A stretch of DNA of 64,000 nt from NCBI RefSeq assembly GCF_013376045.1, contig NZ_JABMJG010000003.1, forward strand, positions 434,001 through 498,000, in the 5' to 3' direction. Shown here piece by piece: positions 8,425 through 17,977 of this stretch. The position numbers and the translations under genes are program-made. The DNA comes from Variovorax sp. SG517. Its GTDB lineage: Bacteria; Pseudomonadota; Gammaproteobacteria; Burkholderiales; Burkholderiaceae_C. Positions within the stretch are counted from its first letter, which is position 1; every line of letters begins with the position of its first letter. The notes under the pieces were generated by a model. It was not told where the DNA came from and made no database searches. It was given only the letters and a program-made list of their open reading frames with translations.

Positions 8425-9948
8425 CTAGAGCGCAATCACATCCGCAATCGGCTTGTTCGCCTTGAAGCACGACAGCGCCTCCATCTGCTTCCAGGCCTGC
8501 AGCTGCGTGAAGTTGGTCTGGTACTCGATGTAGCAGCCGGTCAGCGCCTCGTCGATGATCTTGTCGGCCCGCTCGAAGAGGATCTGGTTGTCTTCCAGGT
8601 CGCGGAAGTAGGTGCGCCAGGTGTCGCGTTCCTTCGACTGTCCCAGCAGCGTGAGATAGGCGCTGTAGAAGAGCGAGTTGAAGGCCCGGCCGATGTTGTC
8701 CTGGTAGACGGTGAACTCGCCGCCGCCGCCGGCACCCACGCCGAGCGTCACGTCGGCCTCGATGCCGAGCTTGGAGCCGCCGAACGCGGACGACTCGAAC
8801 TCCAGCGAGAAGGACGCGCCCACGCCCGCCGACAGCGAGCCCTTGGCCGTGCCCTTGACGATGTCGTAGCCGCACATGCGCACCGAGAGCGAGGCCTCGC
8901 CCTTCACGCGCGCGCCGGCGAAGGCCTCGGCCCCGACCTTGAACTTCACGCCGTCGACCGTGGCGTTGAACTCGACCTCGGCCTTTGCCATGGCGCCCGC
9001 GAAGGCCTCGGCGCTGGCCTCGATCAGGAAGATGTCGGCCACGTCGATCTTCGCGTCGAGCTTGATCTTCACGCCCACCATCGCCTCGACGCTCGCCTTG
9101 GCCGTCACGCCCTTGCCGCGCTCGTAGCTCGCTTCGGCCTCCACGGACGCGGAGGCGCCGGCGAACGCATCGGCCTTGAACTCGGCGCGCAGCCCGGTGA
9201 TCTCGATCACGCACTCGCCCGTGGCGCGCACGCCGTAGCCCACGGAGGCCTCGGCCTTCACCGCTTTCTTGAATTCCTCGTTGGTCCAGGTCACCTTGCC
9301 GAACTTGCCGTTCTCACCGCCGCGCATGAGGCCGGTCTCGATCTTGCCGCTGGTCTGCAGCCACGGGCGCGGATCGGCGAACCTGATCTTGGTGAGGTCC
9401 TTGCACAGCACGTCGAGGAAAAGGCGCACCTTGGCGGGCTCGTTGTTGCCCATGTACTGCAGCGGGAGCGAGACGTCCTCCATGTACTCGGAGCCGTTGC
9501 GCAGGCCGTCCATCCAGAACTTGAGCAGCTGCTTCTTGCGCACGATGAGGTCGCGGCGCACCGCGTTCACCGCCATCTTGTCCGCGACCGAGGCGAGCTC
9601 GCTGGGCAGCCGCAGGATGGGCATGTCCAGCAGGCCGCCGAACTGCCGCTTGTACTCGGCGTTGAAGTCGTTCATCTTCTGCAGCACCAGCGCGGGTTCC
9701 GGCGAGTGAGTGCCTTGCGTGAGCTTCTCCAGCATCTGCTTGTAGACGTAGAGGAACTGCAGGAACTCCTGCGCGAGCGCCTTGCGCTCCTTGCTGGAGG
9801 GGCCGCCGATGATCTTGCCGAGCTGCTTGAGCCAGGCCTTGGTCTTGGTGTTGAACTCGCCGCCGGGCAACTCGGCCCAGACGACTTCGTACTTGTGCGT
9901 GAATTTGGCGCTCGCGAGCGCATTGAACAGGGGAGTGGAGGTTGCCAT
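8425..9948 (-). CDS. uncharacterised T6SS-linked protein with AFAGA repeats
   Basis: 507 residues that I do not recognise as any named family. Residues 1-215 look helical and charged. Residues 230-410 are a low-complexity, beta-rich section of alternating Ala/Glu/Val/Lys strands with the motif AFAGA at 261, 315 and 342, and a glycine run (VGAGGGG) near 405. The last 90 residues are again mixed and aromatic. There is no signal peptide. It is the last gene of the T6SS operon, 40 bp behind tssA on the same strand. A secreted effector, possibly pore-forming because of the amphipathic strand repeats, or a structural accessory are both possible. Neither is shown by a known catalytic motif. Confidence 0.7.
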   Translation of the reverse strand: MATSTPLFNALASAKFTHKYEVVWAELPGGEFNTKTKAWLKQLGKIIGGPSSKERKALAQEFLQFLYVYKQMLEKLTQGTHSPEPALVLQKMNDFNAEYKRQFGGLLDMPILRLPSELASVADKMAVNAVRRDLIVRKKQLLKFWMDGLRNGSEYMEDVSLPLQYMGNNEPAKVRLFLDVLCKDLTKIRFADPRPWLQTSGKIETGLMRGGENGKFGKVTWTNEEFKKAVKAEASVGYGVRATGECVIEITGLRAEFKADAFAGASASVEAEASYERGKGVTAKASVEAMVGVKIKLDAKIDVADIFLIEASAEAFAGAMAKAEVEFNATVDGVKFKVGAEAFAGARVKGEASLSVRMCGYDIVKGTAKGSLSAGVGASFSLEFESSAFGGSKLGIEADVTLGVGAGGGGEFTVYQDNIGRAFNSLFYSAYLTLLGQSKERDTWRTYFRDLEDNQILFERADKIIDEALTGCYIEYQTNFTQLQAWKQMEALSCFKANKPIADVIAL

Positions 9949-9988
9949 GAGGTTGACGACGTGACGTATTCAAGAAAACGGATTCACC

Positions 9989-11224
9989 CTAGAGGTCCGG
10001 CCTGACGCCGATCATCGAGAAGTAGCGGTTCAGGTCCCCGTCCTCGCGCAGCACTTCCTGCATCAGCTGCGGCAGCGGCATGCGTCCCCATGCCACGGCG
10101 CGGTTCACGAGGTAGGGCGTCGGGCTGTGCGGCTCCTCGCGCATCAGGTAGGCGGCGGCCAGCTCGAGCAGCCGATAGGCCTCGGCGCGGCTGCCGATGC
10201 GGCCGCCCGCCAGCACCTGCGGGAGCGCCTCGGAGGGAGGGGGAGGAAAGGAGGCAGGAGGAGCGTCGCTCATGTCGTTGTCGTCCATCGGGGTTGCGGT
10301 GGGCAGCGGTTCGGCATCCGGCACCCATCCGGTCGGAGCCGGAGTGACTGGTTTCTCTTCGTCGCGCGGATCGCGCCCCTGCAGCAGGCTGCGCAGCGCC
10401 TGCCGCATGCGCGCGAGCATCTCCGTCAGCTTCGACAGACTGGGCGCGTCCACGCCCAGCCGCTCGTCGAGCAGGGCTTCCAGGCTGCGCCATGCATCGG
10501 CGGCCGCAGCGACCCGGTCGTCGAGCGCGGCGAGCGCATGCAGGTCGCGCGCGGCGCGCTCGAGGATGTCCTGGCGCGACACCGTCTGCGCGCTCGGCTC
10601 CTCGGCCACTTCCTTCGCCTTCCCCTTGGCGTTGCCCGCGACGCCGGCCGCGCCCGTGCCGTACTCGCTGCTCAGCGCGCGCTGCCAGTCACCCAGCGTG
10701 ATGAAGGGCGGCGAGAAATCCGGCCATTCGAGCAGCGGCACGCGCATCAGCAGCGCCTGCGCGATGGTGTCGTTGACCCACACGAAGGTGGCGGTGCGCA
10801 TGTCGGCGTCGCCGTCGTCGCCGATGCGCGGATGCACGTCTTCCCAGAACTCGCGCGCCAGGCCTTCGAGCAGCCGCGCCCCGGCGGCCATCCCGTCGAC
10901 CGCATGGCGGTGCACCCAGGCCTCGGTGAGCCAGGCGGCCATCTGCAGGTCCTTGCTGCGGCGCTGCAGCACCTCGGTGCACAGCATTTCGGCGGTACGC
11001 CAGTCGGCCTTCTTCAGCGGACGAGTCCATTCGCCCATCGGCAGGCTGGCGTCTTCCTCGGTGCGCGCTTCGCGAATGCGGGCGCACACCGGGTCGTAGC
11101 GCAGCGGCGGGCCGGCCGGGCCTTCGGGGCCCTCCAGCGGCGAGAGAAAGGCCGCGAGGTCGGGCGCGAAGCCGCCGGTGGCTTCGTCGATATCGGCGTT
11201 CAAGGGAGACATCAGGGCGGCCAT
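9989..11224 (-). CDS. tssA: type VI secretion protein TssA
   Basis: 411 residues if the start is the ATG at 11224, whose first base overlaps the tssM stop (TGATG); ATGs at 11239 and 11212 are alternatives. An ImpA N-terminal domain (LRYDPVCARIREARTEEDASLP then TRPLKKADWRTAEMLCTEVL) is followed by a coiled middle part. A Pro/Ser-rich linker comes next, then a C-terminal helical domain (AEAYRLLELAAAYLMREEP...LVNRAVAWGRMPLPQLMQEVL). TssA recruits and caps the growing sheath and tail tube, acting between membrane complex and baseplate. Its position right after tssM is common in Burkholderiales T6SS clusters. Confidence 0.9.
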   Translation of the reverse strand: MAALMSPLNADIDEATGGFAPDLAAFLSPLEGPEGPAGPPLRYDPVCARIREARTEEDASLPMGEWTRPLKKADWRTAEMLCTEVLQRRSKDLQMAAWLTEAWVHRHAVDGMAAGARLLEGLAREFWEDVHPRIGDDGDADMRTATFVWVNDTIAQALLMRVPLLEWPDFSPPFITLGDWQRALSSEYGTGAAGVAGNAKGKAKEVAEEPSAQTVSRQDILERAARDLHALAALDDRVAAAADAWRSLEALLDERLGVDAPSLSKLTEMLARMRQALRSLLQGRDPRDEEKPVTPAPTGWVPDAEPLPTATPMDDNDMSDAPPASFPPPPSEALPQVLAGGRIGSRAEAYRLLELAAAYLMREEPHSPTPYLVNRAVAWGRMPLPQLMQEVLREDGDLNRYFSMIGVRPDL

Positions 11225-14200
11225 CAGGGCATGTTCCATTCGGGAGCGCGCGCGGGAAACGCGGTGGGCCAGATCAGGGCGTTCTTCTTTCCGGCGGGGC
11301 TGGCGGCGATACGCAGGAACACGCGCGCGCGTCCCCCGTCTGGCGCCTGGGCGGCGTCGCCGGCCGACTGGGCCACCAGCGGAAACTCGAACTTCAGCAG
11401 TTGCGAGCGGCCGTCGGGCCGCTGCGCCGGGTCGCCTTCGCGCTGGCGCTGGGCCAGCGTGAACAGCGCCCACGGGTCGGCGAAGCGGAAGCTCACGGTC
11501 TGGCCGTCGGTGATCAGCGCATGCTGCTGCGGGTCGGCGCGCGCCATCAGCGGCGAGTCCTTCGCGATGCGCAGCACCAGCGCCACCGGCATGCCGTATT
11601 CCCAGCGCAGCGTGCGCGGCGCGTCGCGCAGCCGGAGCACCTGGTCGCCGACCTCGAAGGACCAGTCGATGATCTTGTTGCCTTCGATTTCGCCCATGGT
11701 GTTCGCGCGGAAGTCCACGCTCAGGTCATAGCCCGGCGCGGCGCCGTCCTCTGTGGGGAAGAGCGGCAGCAGGAAGTCGCGCGCGCGGGCGAACTGTTCG
11801 GCGAAGCGGCGCGCGCCCGCGCCCTGCATGCCGGGGCCGCGCATGCCGCCCGCGTCGATCGCGCGGTTCTCCTTCAGCGCGCGCGCCAGCGGGTCGAAGG
11901 CGCGGGCCAGGTCGTTCACGTCCGCCGGATCCGCCAGCTCGAAGGCGCGGCCGGTGGCCGGGCCGAAGGGGTGGCGGCCGGCCAGCGAGCGGTTGAAACG
12001 GGTGGAGAACTGCGTCCACAGCTCCTGCTGGTCGCCGAACTGCAGCTCCTGGCAGCGCGCGAGCAGTGCGCTGTAGATCTGCTGGTGCCGGTCGGCGAAG
12101 TAGTCGCCGATGCGCGTGGCCGGTGCCTTGCCGGCCAGCTTCGCGCCGCAGGACTCGCGATCGATCTCGGCGCCGGTCGTGCCCAGGAACTGTTCGAGCA
12201 GCAGCAGGCTGCTGTTCGGGTTCTTCAGCCGGTAGCGCTCCAGGTCGCGGTTGATGGCCTGCCAGCGCTGCGCGAGCACCGAGCCCGCTCCCGCGCCGTC
12301 GAGCGCCGAGATGTAGCTGTCGGCCAGCTTGCCCAGCGCCTCCGTGCGATTGAACTGCTGGCCCAGGTAGGCCGCGAGCGAGCCCGCGTCGGAGACGCCG
12401 AAGGCCACCAGCATCGGCCCGCGCTCGCCGCGCCAGGCCTGGAAGTCGCGTCCGCGCATGGCGTACAGCTCCGATTGGTTGAAGGCGTCGTCGACGGCCT
12501 CCAGGCGCAGCAGCGCGTCGCGCGAGACCATCGCGCGCAGGTCTTCGGCGCGCGAGCCGGCCCCCAGCTCGTAGAGCAGCGCCTGGAGCTTGGCGAGGCG
12601 CTGGCGCGAGGCTTCGTAGGCCGATGCCTGCGTGTCGGTGACACGGCCGCCGTCGCCCATGCCGTTCGCGGCTTCGGCGACCTGGTCGACCACCAGTTGC
12701 GCGAAGTGCGCGTTCAGCGCGGCCTCGATGCCCGGGCGCAGCGCCGCCGGAAATGCCTGCATGCCCTCGCTCATGTAGCGCTTGCGGATGTCGCCAACGG
12801 CCAGCGCCTGGTCGAGCCGCGGCAGGTCCCACGCGGCGAGGCCGCGCATGCCGGCGCCCGGCAGTTCGCGGTCGCGCGCGGCGGCCATGAAAGGCTGCGC
12901 CAGCAGGGCGGTGAGCGCGTCGCGCAGCGCGATGCGCTCGGGCGCCAGCGCGAAGCGGCCGTCCTTGTCCTGCCAAACCAGGCCCGGCTGCGCGCCGCCG
13001 AAGCGCAGGTTGAACTCGGCGCGGAACTTCTGGAAGGCGTCCTGCGCCCGCGAGCGCACCGCGTCCGCAGGTTCCAGCCCCAGCAGCCGGTTCTGCTCGA
13101 TGCGCGCGATCGTGCGGTCGTAAGAGGCGCCCAGCACCAGCACCGGCTGGCGCATCCAGCCGCCCTTGCCCGAGGCGACCAGGTCTTCCTGGTCCTTGAT
13201 GGCCGCGATCACCTCCCGGTAGCTGGCCGTCGTGCGCGTGAAGGTGCCGGTGCTCGCCAGCGATGGCAGCAGCCGTGCCAGCGATTGCTCCGACACCAGC
13301 AGCTCGTTGTTGACGAAGAGCCGTGCATCCAGCTGTGCCGTGCCCTTGTCGAGCGCGCAGCGCAGCGCCGACTGCACGGGAGCGAGCGGAATGGCCAGCG
13401 CGTTGCCCTCTGCCGCCTGCCTGAAGTAGCGCAGGTTGCGGCTCAGGTCCGCCGGCAGCTCCGCGCCCAGCGCGTAGCGCACGGCCACGCGAAGGTCTTC
13501 CGCATTGCCGGTGGCCGGCTGGCGCAGCCGCTCCACCGCCTGCAGTGCGGCATCGAGCTGCTCGACCGAGCCCAGGTAGCGCTGCAGCGCGCCGAACTCC
13601 GGCTGGTCTTCCACCAGCAGGCCGTTCTTGCGTGGCGCGTCGCCAATGGTCTTGAAGCTCGGCGGGAGTCCGCAGCTCGCGCCGGTGATGAATTCGCCGG
13701 TGGCCTCGTCCTGCTCCACGCCGCTGAGCTGGCTCACGCGCGCCATCAGCTCGCGCCGCAGCGTGCTCACTGCGATGTCGCCGAACTCGCGCTCGATGCG
13801 CTCTATCACGCGCTCGTTCAGGTCGTCGAAGGGCTGCCAGGAGCCGGGCATGAAGAAGGAGTACGTGCCGTCAGTGCGCAGCCGCTCGTTCATGGCCAGC
13901 AAGGACAGCGCCTTGTTGCGGTACCAGGCGGTGGGAATGGTCTCGCCGCGCTGCAGCGCGCGCATGCGGTACTGCGCGTCATGCTGCAGCTGCGAGAGCG
14001 CGGAAACCAGCGTCGCGTTGTGCCTGTTCAGCTGCCAGGTCGCCACCAGAAGCCCGATGCCCCAGCCGCCCAGGAAGAGCACCGCCGCCCAGCGCAGCGC
14101 GCGATGCAGCACGGGCCGCGTGAGCGTCTGCGTGCGCGAGGGCCGCGTGAGGCCGTACTCCAGGAAGATCTTCTTCTCGAACAGGTCGCGCAGGAAGGCC

Positions 14201-15291
14201 GGCTGGCGCATCAGCTGCGCGATCAGGTCGCCGCCGATGGGCTCCAGGTCCTTCCGGCCGTAGGCGTCGTGCTCCGAGTCGATGGCCGCGACGGTCTGCG
14301 CCGATTCGCCGCTGTCGCCCGTGAGGTAGATGCCGCGGAAGAAGAAGGGCTCGTGGTACGCGCTCGGGCGCATCAGTTCGTCGACGTACAGCTGCAGCTG
14401 GCCGCGCAGCGCCTCGATGCGCGAAGGCAGCAGCAGTTGCGCGCCGGCACCCTGCGGCTCAGTGCCGGTGGCGAAGAGCTCGGCCGATACGTCGGACACC
14501 GAGCGCACCACCGTGCCCACCGCCTCGTCGACCCACGCGGGCTGGTAGGTGGTCGACAGGTCGTAGGGCGAGGACCAGCCCAGCATGCTCGCGCGCAGCG
14601 GCTCGGGCAGGGCGCTCGCGAAGGCGCTGAAGCCCTCCAGGTGCTCCGCGCCGGTGACAAGCACGTACACCGCGAAGCGCATAGCGAAGCGGTTCTGCGC
14701 CAGCCACAGGCGCCGGTGCGCGAGCTTGGCGCGCTTGGAGAGCTCGAGCCGGCCGTCGGTACTGTCGTCGAGCAGCAGCGCGGCCGGAATGGTGATGACC
14801 ACCGAGTCGAAGGGCCGCTGCGGCCGGTACGACCGGCACATGCCCAGGAACTCGTCCCACGGCTTCTCGGAGGCATCGTCGTCGTCGGGCGAGCCGAGGT
14901 AGGCGCCCTGGATGTCGATGACCACACCGCGGTCGAAGAAGTGCCACGAGATGCCCTGCGTGGCCGCGGCCGAGGCCGATTCGGTGCTGAGTGCGCTCGC
15001 CACGCCCGACTGCTCGATCGGCAGCTGCCGGTGGTCGTCGCCCTCGTTGAGCAGCATGATCCACGGAATGCCGTAGCGGTCGGCGCGCGAGGCGATGTTG
15101 CCCTCGATCAGCTCCACCGCCTGGCGGAACGAGCTGCGCAGCGAGTCGAAGCGGATGCGCGCGACCTTCGGATCGCTCGATGGCTTGGCGTGCGAACGGC
15201 GTGCCGCGAAGTACAGCACCATGCCGAGCACGAGCAGCACCACCAGCGTCAGCACCGCGATGGAAACGAGGAAGAGCTGGTCAGTCAGCAT
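11224..15291 (-). CDS. tssM: type VI membrane-complex protein TssM (IcmF), degenerate P-loop
   Basis: 1355 residues. TssM spans the inner membrane and periplasm and with TssL and TssJ forms the T6SS envelope channel. A first membrane helix lies at about 5-28 and a second at 399-419, after the IcmF landmark FLRDLFEKKIFLEYGL. The long C-terminal part (IcmF-related and TssM C-terminal beta domain) is periplasmic. Where many TssM proteins have a Walker A motif (GPPGAGKTT), residues 76-95 read IPWIMLLNEGDDHRQLPIEQ, and the Walker B region is VVIDIQGAYL. NTP binding is therefore probably lost, as in some other TssM proteins. AGGAGG nine bases before the ATG supports the start. Confidence 0.92.
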   Translation of the reverse strand: MLTDQLFLVSIAVLTLVVLLVLGMVLYFAARRSHAKPSSDPKVARIRFDSLRSSFRQAVELIEGNIASRADRYGIPWIMLLNEGDDHRQLPIEQSGVASALSTESASAAATQGISWHFFDRGVVIDIQGAYLGSPDDDDASEKPWDEFLGMCRSYRPQRPFDSVVITIPAALLLDDSTDGRLELSKRAKLAHRRLWLAQNRFAMRFAVYVLVTGAEHLEGFSAFASALPEPLRASMLGWSSPYDLSTTYQPAWVDEAVGTVVRSVSDVSAELFATGTEPQGAGAQLLLPSRIEALRGQLQLYVDELMRPSAYHEPFFFRGIYLTGDSGESAQTVAAIDSEHDAYGRKDLEPIGGDLIAQLMRQPAFLRDLFEKKIFLEYGLTRPSRTQTLTRPVLHRALRWAAVLFLGGWGIGLLVATWQLNRHNATLVSALSQLQHDAQYRMRALQRGETIPTAWYRNKALSLLAMNERLRTDGTYSFFMPGSWQPFDDLNERVIERIEREFGDIAVSTLRRELMARVSQLSGVEQDEATGEFITGASCGLPPSFKTIGDAPRKNGLLVEDQPEFGALQRYLGSVEQLDAALQAVERLRQPATGNAEDLRVAVRYALGAELPADLSRNLRYFRQAAEGNALAIPLAPVQSALRCALDKGTAQLDARLFVNNELLVSEQSLARLLPSLASTGTFTRTTASYREVIAAIKDQEDLVASGKGGWMRQPVLVLGASYDRTIARIEQNRLLGLEPADAVRSRAQDAFQKFRAEFNLRFGGAQPGLVWQDKDGRFALAPERIALRDALTALLAQPFMAAARDRELPGAGMRGLAAWDLPRLDQALAVGDIRKRYMSEGMQAFPAALRPGIEAALNAHFAQLVVDQVAEAANGMGDGGRVTDTQASAYEASRQRLAKLQALLYELGAGSRAEDLRAMVSRDALLRLEAVDDAFNQSELYAMRGRDFQAWRGERGPMLVAFGVSDAGSLAAYLGQQFNRTEALGKLADSYISALDGAGAGSVLAQRWQAINRDLERYRLKNPNSSLLLLEQFLGTTGAEIDRESCGAKLAGKAPATRIGDYFADRHQQIYSALLARCQELQFGDQQELWTQFSTRFNRSLAGRHPFGPATGRAFELADPADVNDLARAFDPLARALKENRAIDAGGMRGPGMQGAGARRFAEQFARARDFLLPLFPTEDGAAPGYDLSVDFRANTMGEIEGNKIIDWSFEVGDQVLRLRDAPRTLRWEYGMPVALVLRIAKDSPLMARADPQQHALITDGQTVSFRFADPWALFTLAQRQREGDPAQRPDGRSQLLKFEFPLVAQSAGDAAQAPDGGRARVFLRIAASPAGKKNALIWPTAFPARAPEWNMP

Positions 15292-15331
15292 GTCGACGAC
15301 CTCCTGATGCTCCTTGGGTGGCGCAGGTCGT

Positions 15332-16093
15332 TCATCGCTGGTAGGCCCCCGATGCGTCGACCGCTCCCGGCTGCAGCACCTGCCGCACGGGCCACGACTG
15401 CCACAGCCACAGCAGCTCCGACACCGCCAGCAGCGTGGCGACGCCCAGCATGAACAGCACCGTCCAGCGGCTCAGCGTGGGCAGCTTGCGCGGCGCGATG
15501 TGCGAAAGCGTGCTCGCGTAGGCGCGCTCCGATACCACGCGGTCGCGGCCCGAGAAATCGGCCGGCCGCTGGTAGACGAACTGAAAGAGCTCCTCGCGGT
15601 AGCCCAGCAGGCGGGCTTCCTCGCCCGCGCCGCGGTACTTGCCCTGGAAGCCCAGCGCCAGCGCGAAGAGATACAGCCGCGCGATGTCGCGCTTCGACGG
15701 TTCGCGGCCTGACAGCAGTTCCTCGATGCGGCTGAACACCAGGTCGCCCGCGATGTTGGTGCGAAAGAGCGACGACTCCAGCAGGTGCGCCGTCCAGCGC
15801 TCGCGTCCGATCCACGGCGTGTGCAGCAGGATCTCGTCGGCCAGCGCGGCCTTGAGGTAGCGCGCGTCGGCCACGTTCTCGAGCTCGAAGCGCGTGCTCT
15901 CGCGGCGCGATTCGAGCGACTGCAGCTCCAGCAGGTTCTCCAGGTGGCGCGCCAGCGTCTGCGCCACCATGTCGATGTCGCTCTCGCGCGATTCGGCGGT
16001 GCGGTCGCGTGCCTTCACGATCTCGTCGTAGAAGGCGCGGAACTGCCGCGTGATGTGGTCGTCGACGGCCAGCTCGGGTAGGTTGCGTGCCAT
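15332..16093 (-). CDS. tssL: type VI membrane-complex protein TssL (DotU family)
   Basis: 253 residues, the compact form of TssL. A cytoplasmic helical DotU domain contains LADEILLHTPWIGRERW and the family loop LGFQGKYRG at 147-155. It is followed by one C-terminal transmembrane helix at about 210-231 and a short tail. There is no OmpA-like peptidoglycan-binding extension, so cell-wall anchoring must come from another protein. TssL dimers sit in the inner membrane with TssM and contact the baseplate. The gene starts four bases after tssK ends and is followed 40 bp later by tssM, so all three are one transcription unit. Confidence 0.92.
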   Translation of the reverse strand: MARNLPELAVDDHITRQFRAFYDEIVKARDRTAESRESDIDMVAQTLARHLENLLELQSLESRRESTRFELENVADARYLKAALADEILLHTPWIGRERWTAHLLESSLFRTNIAGDLVFSRIEELLSGREPSKRDIARLYLFALALGFQGKYRGAGEEARLLGYREELFQFVYQRPADFSGRDRVVSERAYASTLSHIAPRKLPTLSRWTVLFMLGVATLLAVSELLWLWQSWPVRQVLQPGAVDASGAYQR

Positions 16094-16097
16094 GGCT

Positions 16098-17438
16098 TCA
16101 GTCCTTGATGAACAGGACGATTTCCTGTGGCGGCTGGGCGGTGGCGCCTTCGTTGGCGTTGGCGATCACCAGCAGCTCGCCGGGAACGGTCAGCGCGGCG
16201 CTGGTCTGGATCGCGTAGAGCAGGTAGCCAGAGCCCGGGCGCAGGCCGAGCTCGTCGGCCGACTCGATGGAACGGCGCACCGCGCCCAGCACGCGGCGCT
16301 CGCGCAGCGAGGGATAGGCCGACTGCGAACCGACGATGGCGCTGTCCATCCAGGCCAGCAGGTCCTTGTCGGACTGTCCGCGCAGGCCCACCACGATGCG
16401 CGCGCCGGCCACCCACTGCGGCTGCAGCGTGGTCTCGAAGGCGCCCTGGCGGAAATCGAACTTGTGCTCGCGATACTCCTGGCTCACCTCCGACACCGCG
16501 TCGCGCAGCGCCAGCAGCAGCGGCTGGAACACGCGCGAGGGGTCGGCGTGGTCGTAGTCCATCGGCACAGGCGGCACGCCGCCCGGGCGCAGCAGGCTCA
16601 GCGAGGCCAGCAGCGCACAAAGGGACCAGTACATCGGAAGCGGATGCAGGTGCGGCGTGCGCATCACCGCCTCCGCATGCGGCAGGCCCGACAGCAGGCT
16701 GCGCAGCCGGTCCTTCAGCTCCAGGTGCGCGAGGCGGTCGTCGATGCGCGAGGAAGGCACGGCCGTCTGCTTGGCGACGAAGGCTGCCTTGCCGCGCAGC
16801 TGGCCGAGCAGGGCGGACGCGGCGGTCCACAGCGGGTTGTCGCGCGCCACTTCCAGCAGCGGCGGCTGCGCGTCGCCGAGCTTCACCACCTCGTTGTCCT
16901 TGAAGACCTGGCCCAGCCGCAGATGCACGTGCGTGCCGGGCGGCACCGCGCCGGCGCTGAGCGCGAGGCGCGGCAGCATGCGCGGGATGTTCGCGGGCTC
17001 GGCGTCGGACACCGCGTCTTCCACCGGCGCGCCGGCCACCGAGCGGAAGCGCACGGTCGCGGCGCGATGCCGGTTGGGCGTGGTGACCGGCAGCGTGAGG
17101 TAGATGTCCAGCGGCTCGTTGGCCAACCGCTCCGCGTAGGGCGCGAGGGAAAGCTCCAGCGCGCCGTGCGCGGCCTCGGCAGCCGAAAACTGCACCGCGG
17201 TGCCGTCGGGCAGGATGGCTTCGAGCGCCAGCACGCGCAGCAGGCCGGCGGGCAGCAGGCCCTGGTCGAACACCAGGCGGCGCACGCCCCAGGCGAAGGG
17301 CGCGGCGGCCAGCGTCTGCCAGGCCACGAGGGTGTCCATGCGCGAGGAGAACTGCTGGAAGTGCTGCGGCGACAGCAGCATGCCTTCATGCCACTCGACG
17401 CGGTCGGTGACGGGGGCGGCGCGGTGCAGGTCAGACAT
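16098..17438 (-). CDS. tssK: type VI baseplate protein TssK
   Basis: 446 residues. The N-terminus carries the TssK signature (VEWHEGMLLSPQHFQQFSSRMDTLVAWQ), and the C-terminal half includes FDFRQGAFETTLQPQW and GYLLYAIQ. TssK trimers link the TssF-TssG wedge of the baseplate to the TssL-TssM membrane complex in the cytoplasm. Length matches the family. It lies between tssJ (59 bp upstream) and tssL (4 bp downstream) on the same strand. The assignment is unambiguous from the first 30 residues and the neighbourhood. Confidence 0.93.
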   Translation of the reverse strand: MSDLHRAAPVTDRVEWHEGMLLSPQHFQQFSSRMDTLVAWQTLAAAPFAWGVRRLVFDQGLLPAGLLRVLALEAILPDGTAVQFSAAEAAHGALELSLAPYAERLANEPLDIYLTLPVTTPNRHRAATVRFRSVAGAPVEDAVSDAEPANIPRMLPRLALSAGAVPPGTHVHLRLGQVFKDNEVVKLGDAQPPLLEVARDNPLWTAASALLGQLRGKAAFVAKQTAVPSSRIDDRLAHLELKDRLRSLLSGLPHAEAVMRTPHLHPLPMYWSLCALLASLSLLRPGGVPPVPMDYDHADPSRVFQPLLLALRDAVSEVSQEYREHKFDFRQGAFETTLQPQWVAGARIVVGLRGQSDKDLLAWMDSAIVGSQSAYPSLRERRVLGAVRRSIESADELGLRPGSGYLLYAIQTSAALTVPGELLVIANANEGATAQPPQEIVLFIKD

Positions 17439-17497
17439 GGCGTGCTCCCGCGCGGCTGGATTGGAGTTGTTGGTTCACTTGAAGGAATCCGTGTTGT

Positions 17498-17977
17498 TCA
17501 GCGCGACGCGGCCGACACGTCGAAGCTCTGTGCATCGAAGCGGGCCACGATCGAGCCCTTGAGGTCTTCCACCCGGATGCGGTTCGCACCGGGCGTGGTG
17601 TAGTTCGCGAAGACCAGCACCGCCGAAACGCGCGGCGAGCCGATGGCGCTGGCGGGCACGCGGATCGTCTGGCCCGGCACCAGCTCCCACGAGAGGTACG
17701 ACAGGCTCTGCGGAAAGGTCTTCTGCAGGTCGGCGCGCGCGCCGAACCACTTGGCGGCCGTGAGCTCGGTCACGCGCGCGAGCATGGCGTCGTCGAGCAC
17801 CATCACCACGTCGACGGCCACGGGGCTGTTCTGGTTGGCGCCGGGCGCGGCCGACAGCGTGAGCTCGTTCCAGCTCACGCGCGTGCCCTTGGGAAAGAGG
17901 CTGCCGCATGCGGCCAGCTGCACGATGAGCAGCAGCGCGGCCATCCGCTTGATGAGAAGCTTCTTCGTCCGGTTCAT
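17498..17977 (-). CDS. tssJ: type VI outer-membrane lipoprotein TssJ
   Basis: 159 residues with a lipoprotein signal peptide: two Lys/Arg-rich turns, a hydrophobic core and the lipobox LAAC with Cys24 as lipidated residue. The rest is a TssJ/VasD transthyretin-like beta sandwich, with PVAVDVVMVLDDAMLARVTELTAAKWF and an NRIRVEDLKG end. TssJ anchors the TssM periplasmic domain to the outer membrane. Its ATG overlaps the stop codon of the upstream symporter gene (ATGA at 17977-17974). Translation of a core T6SS gene is thus coupled to a transporter gene, which is unusual. Confidence 0.9.
   Translation of the reverse strand: MNRTKKLLIKRMAALLLIVQLAACGSLFPKGTRVSWNELTLSAAPGANQNSPVAVDVVMVLDDAMLARVTELTAAKWFGARADLQKTFPQSLSYLSWELVPGQTIRVPASAIGSPRVSAVLVFANYTTPGANRIRVEDLKGSIVARFDAQSFDVSAASR

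Noticed and set aside
11401..15453. A plus-strand open frame of 1350 codons opposite tssM
   Set aside because: It is the mirror of the tssM codons. It is rich in Arg, His, Ala and Gln with no domain, and such antisense frames are expected in GC-rich DNA.
16050..17603. A plus-strand open frame of 517 codons opposite tssK
   Set aside because: Shadow of tssK; no recognisable motif, and tssK is certain.
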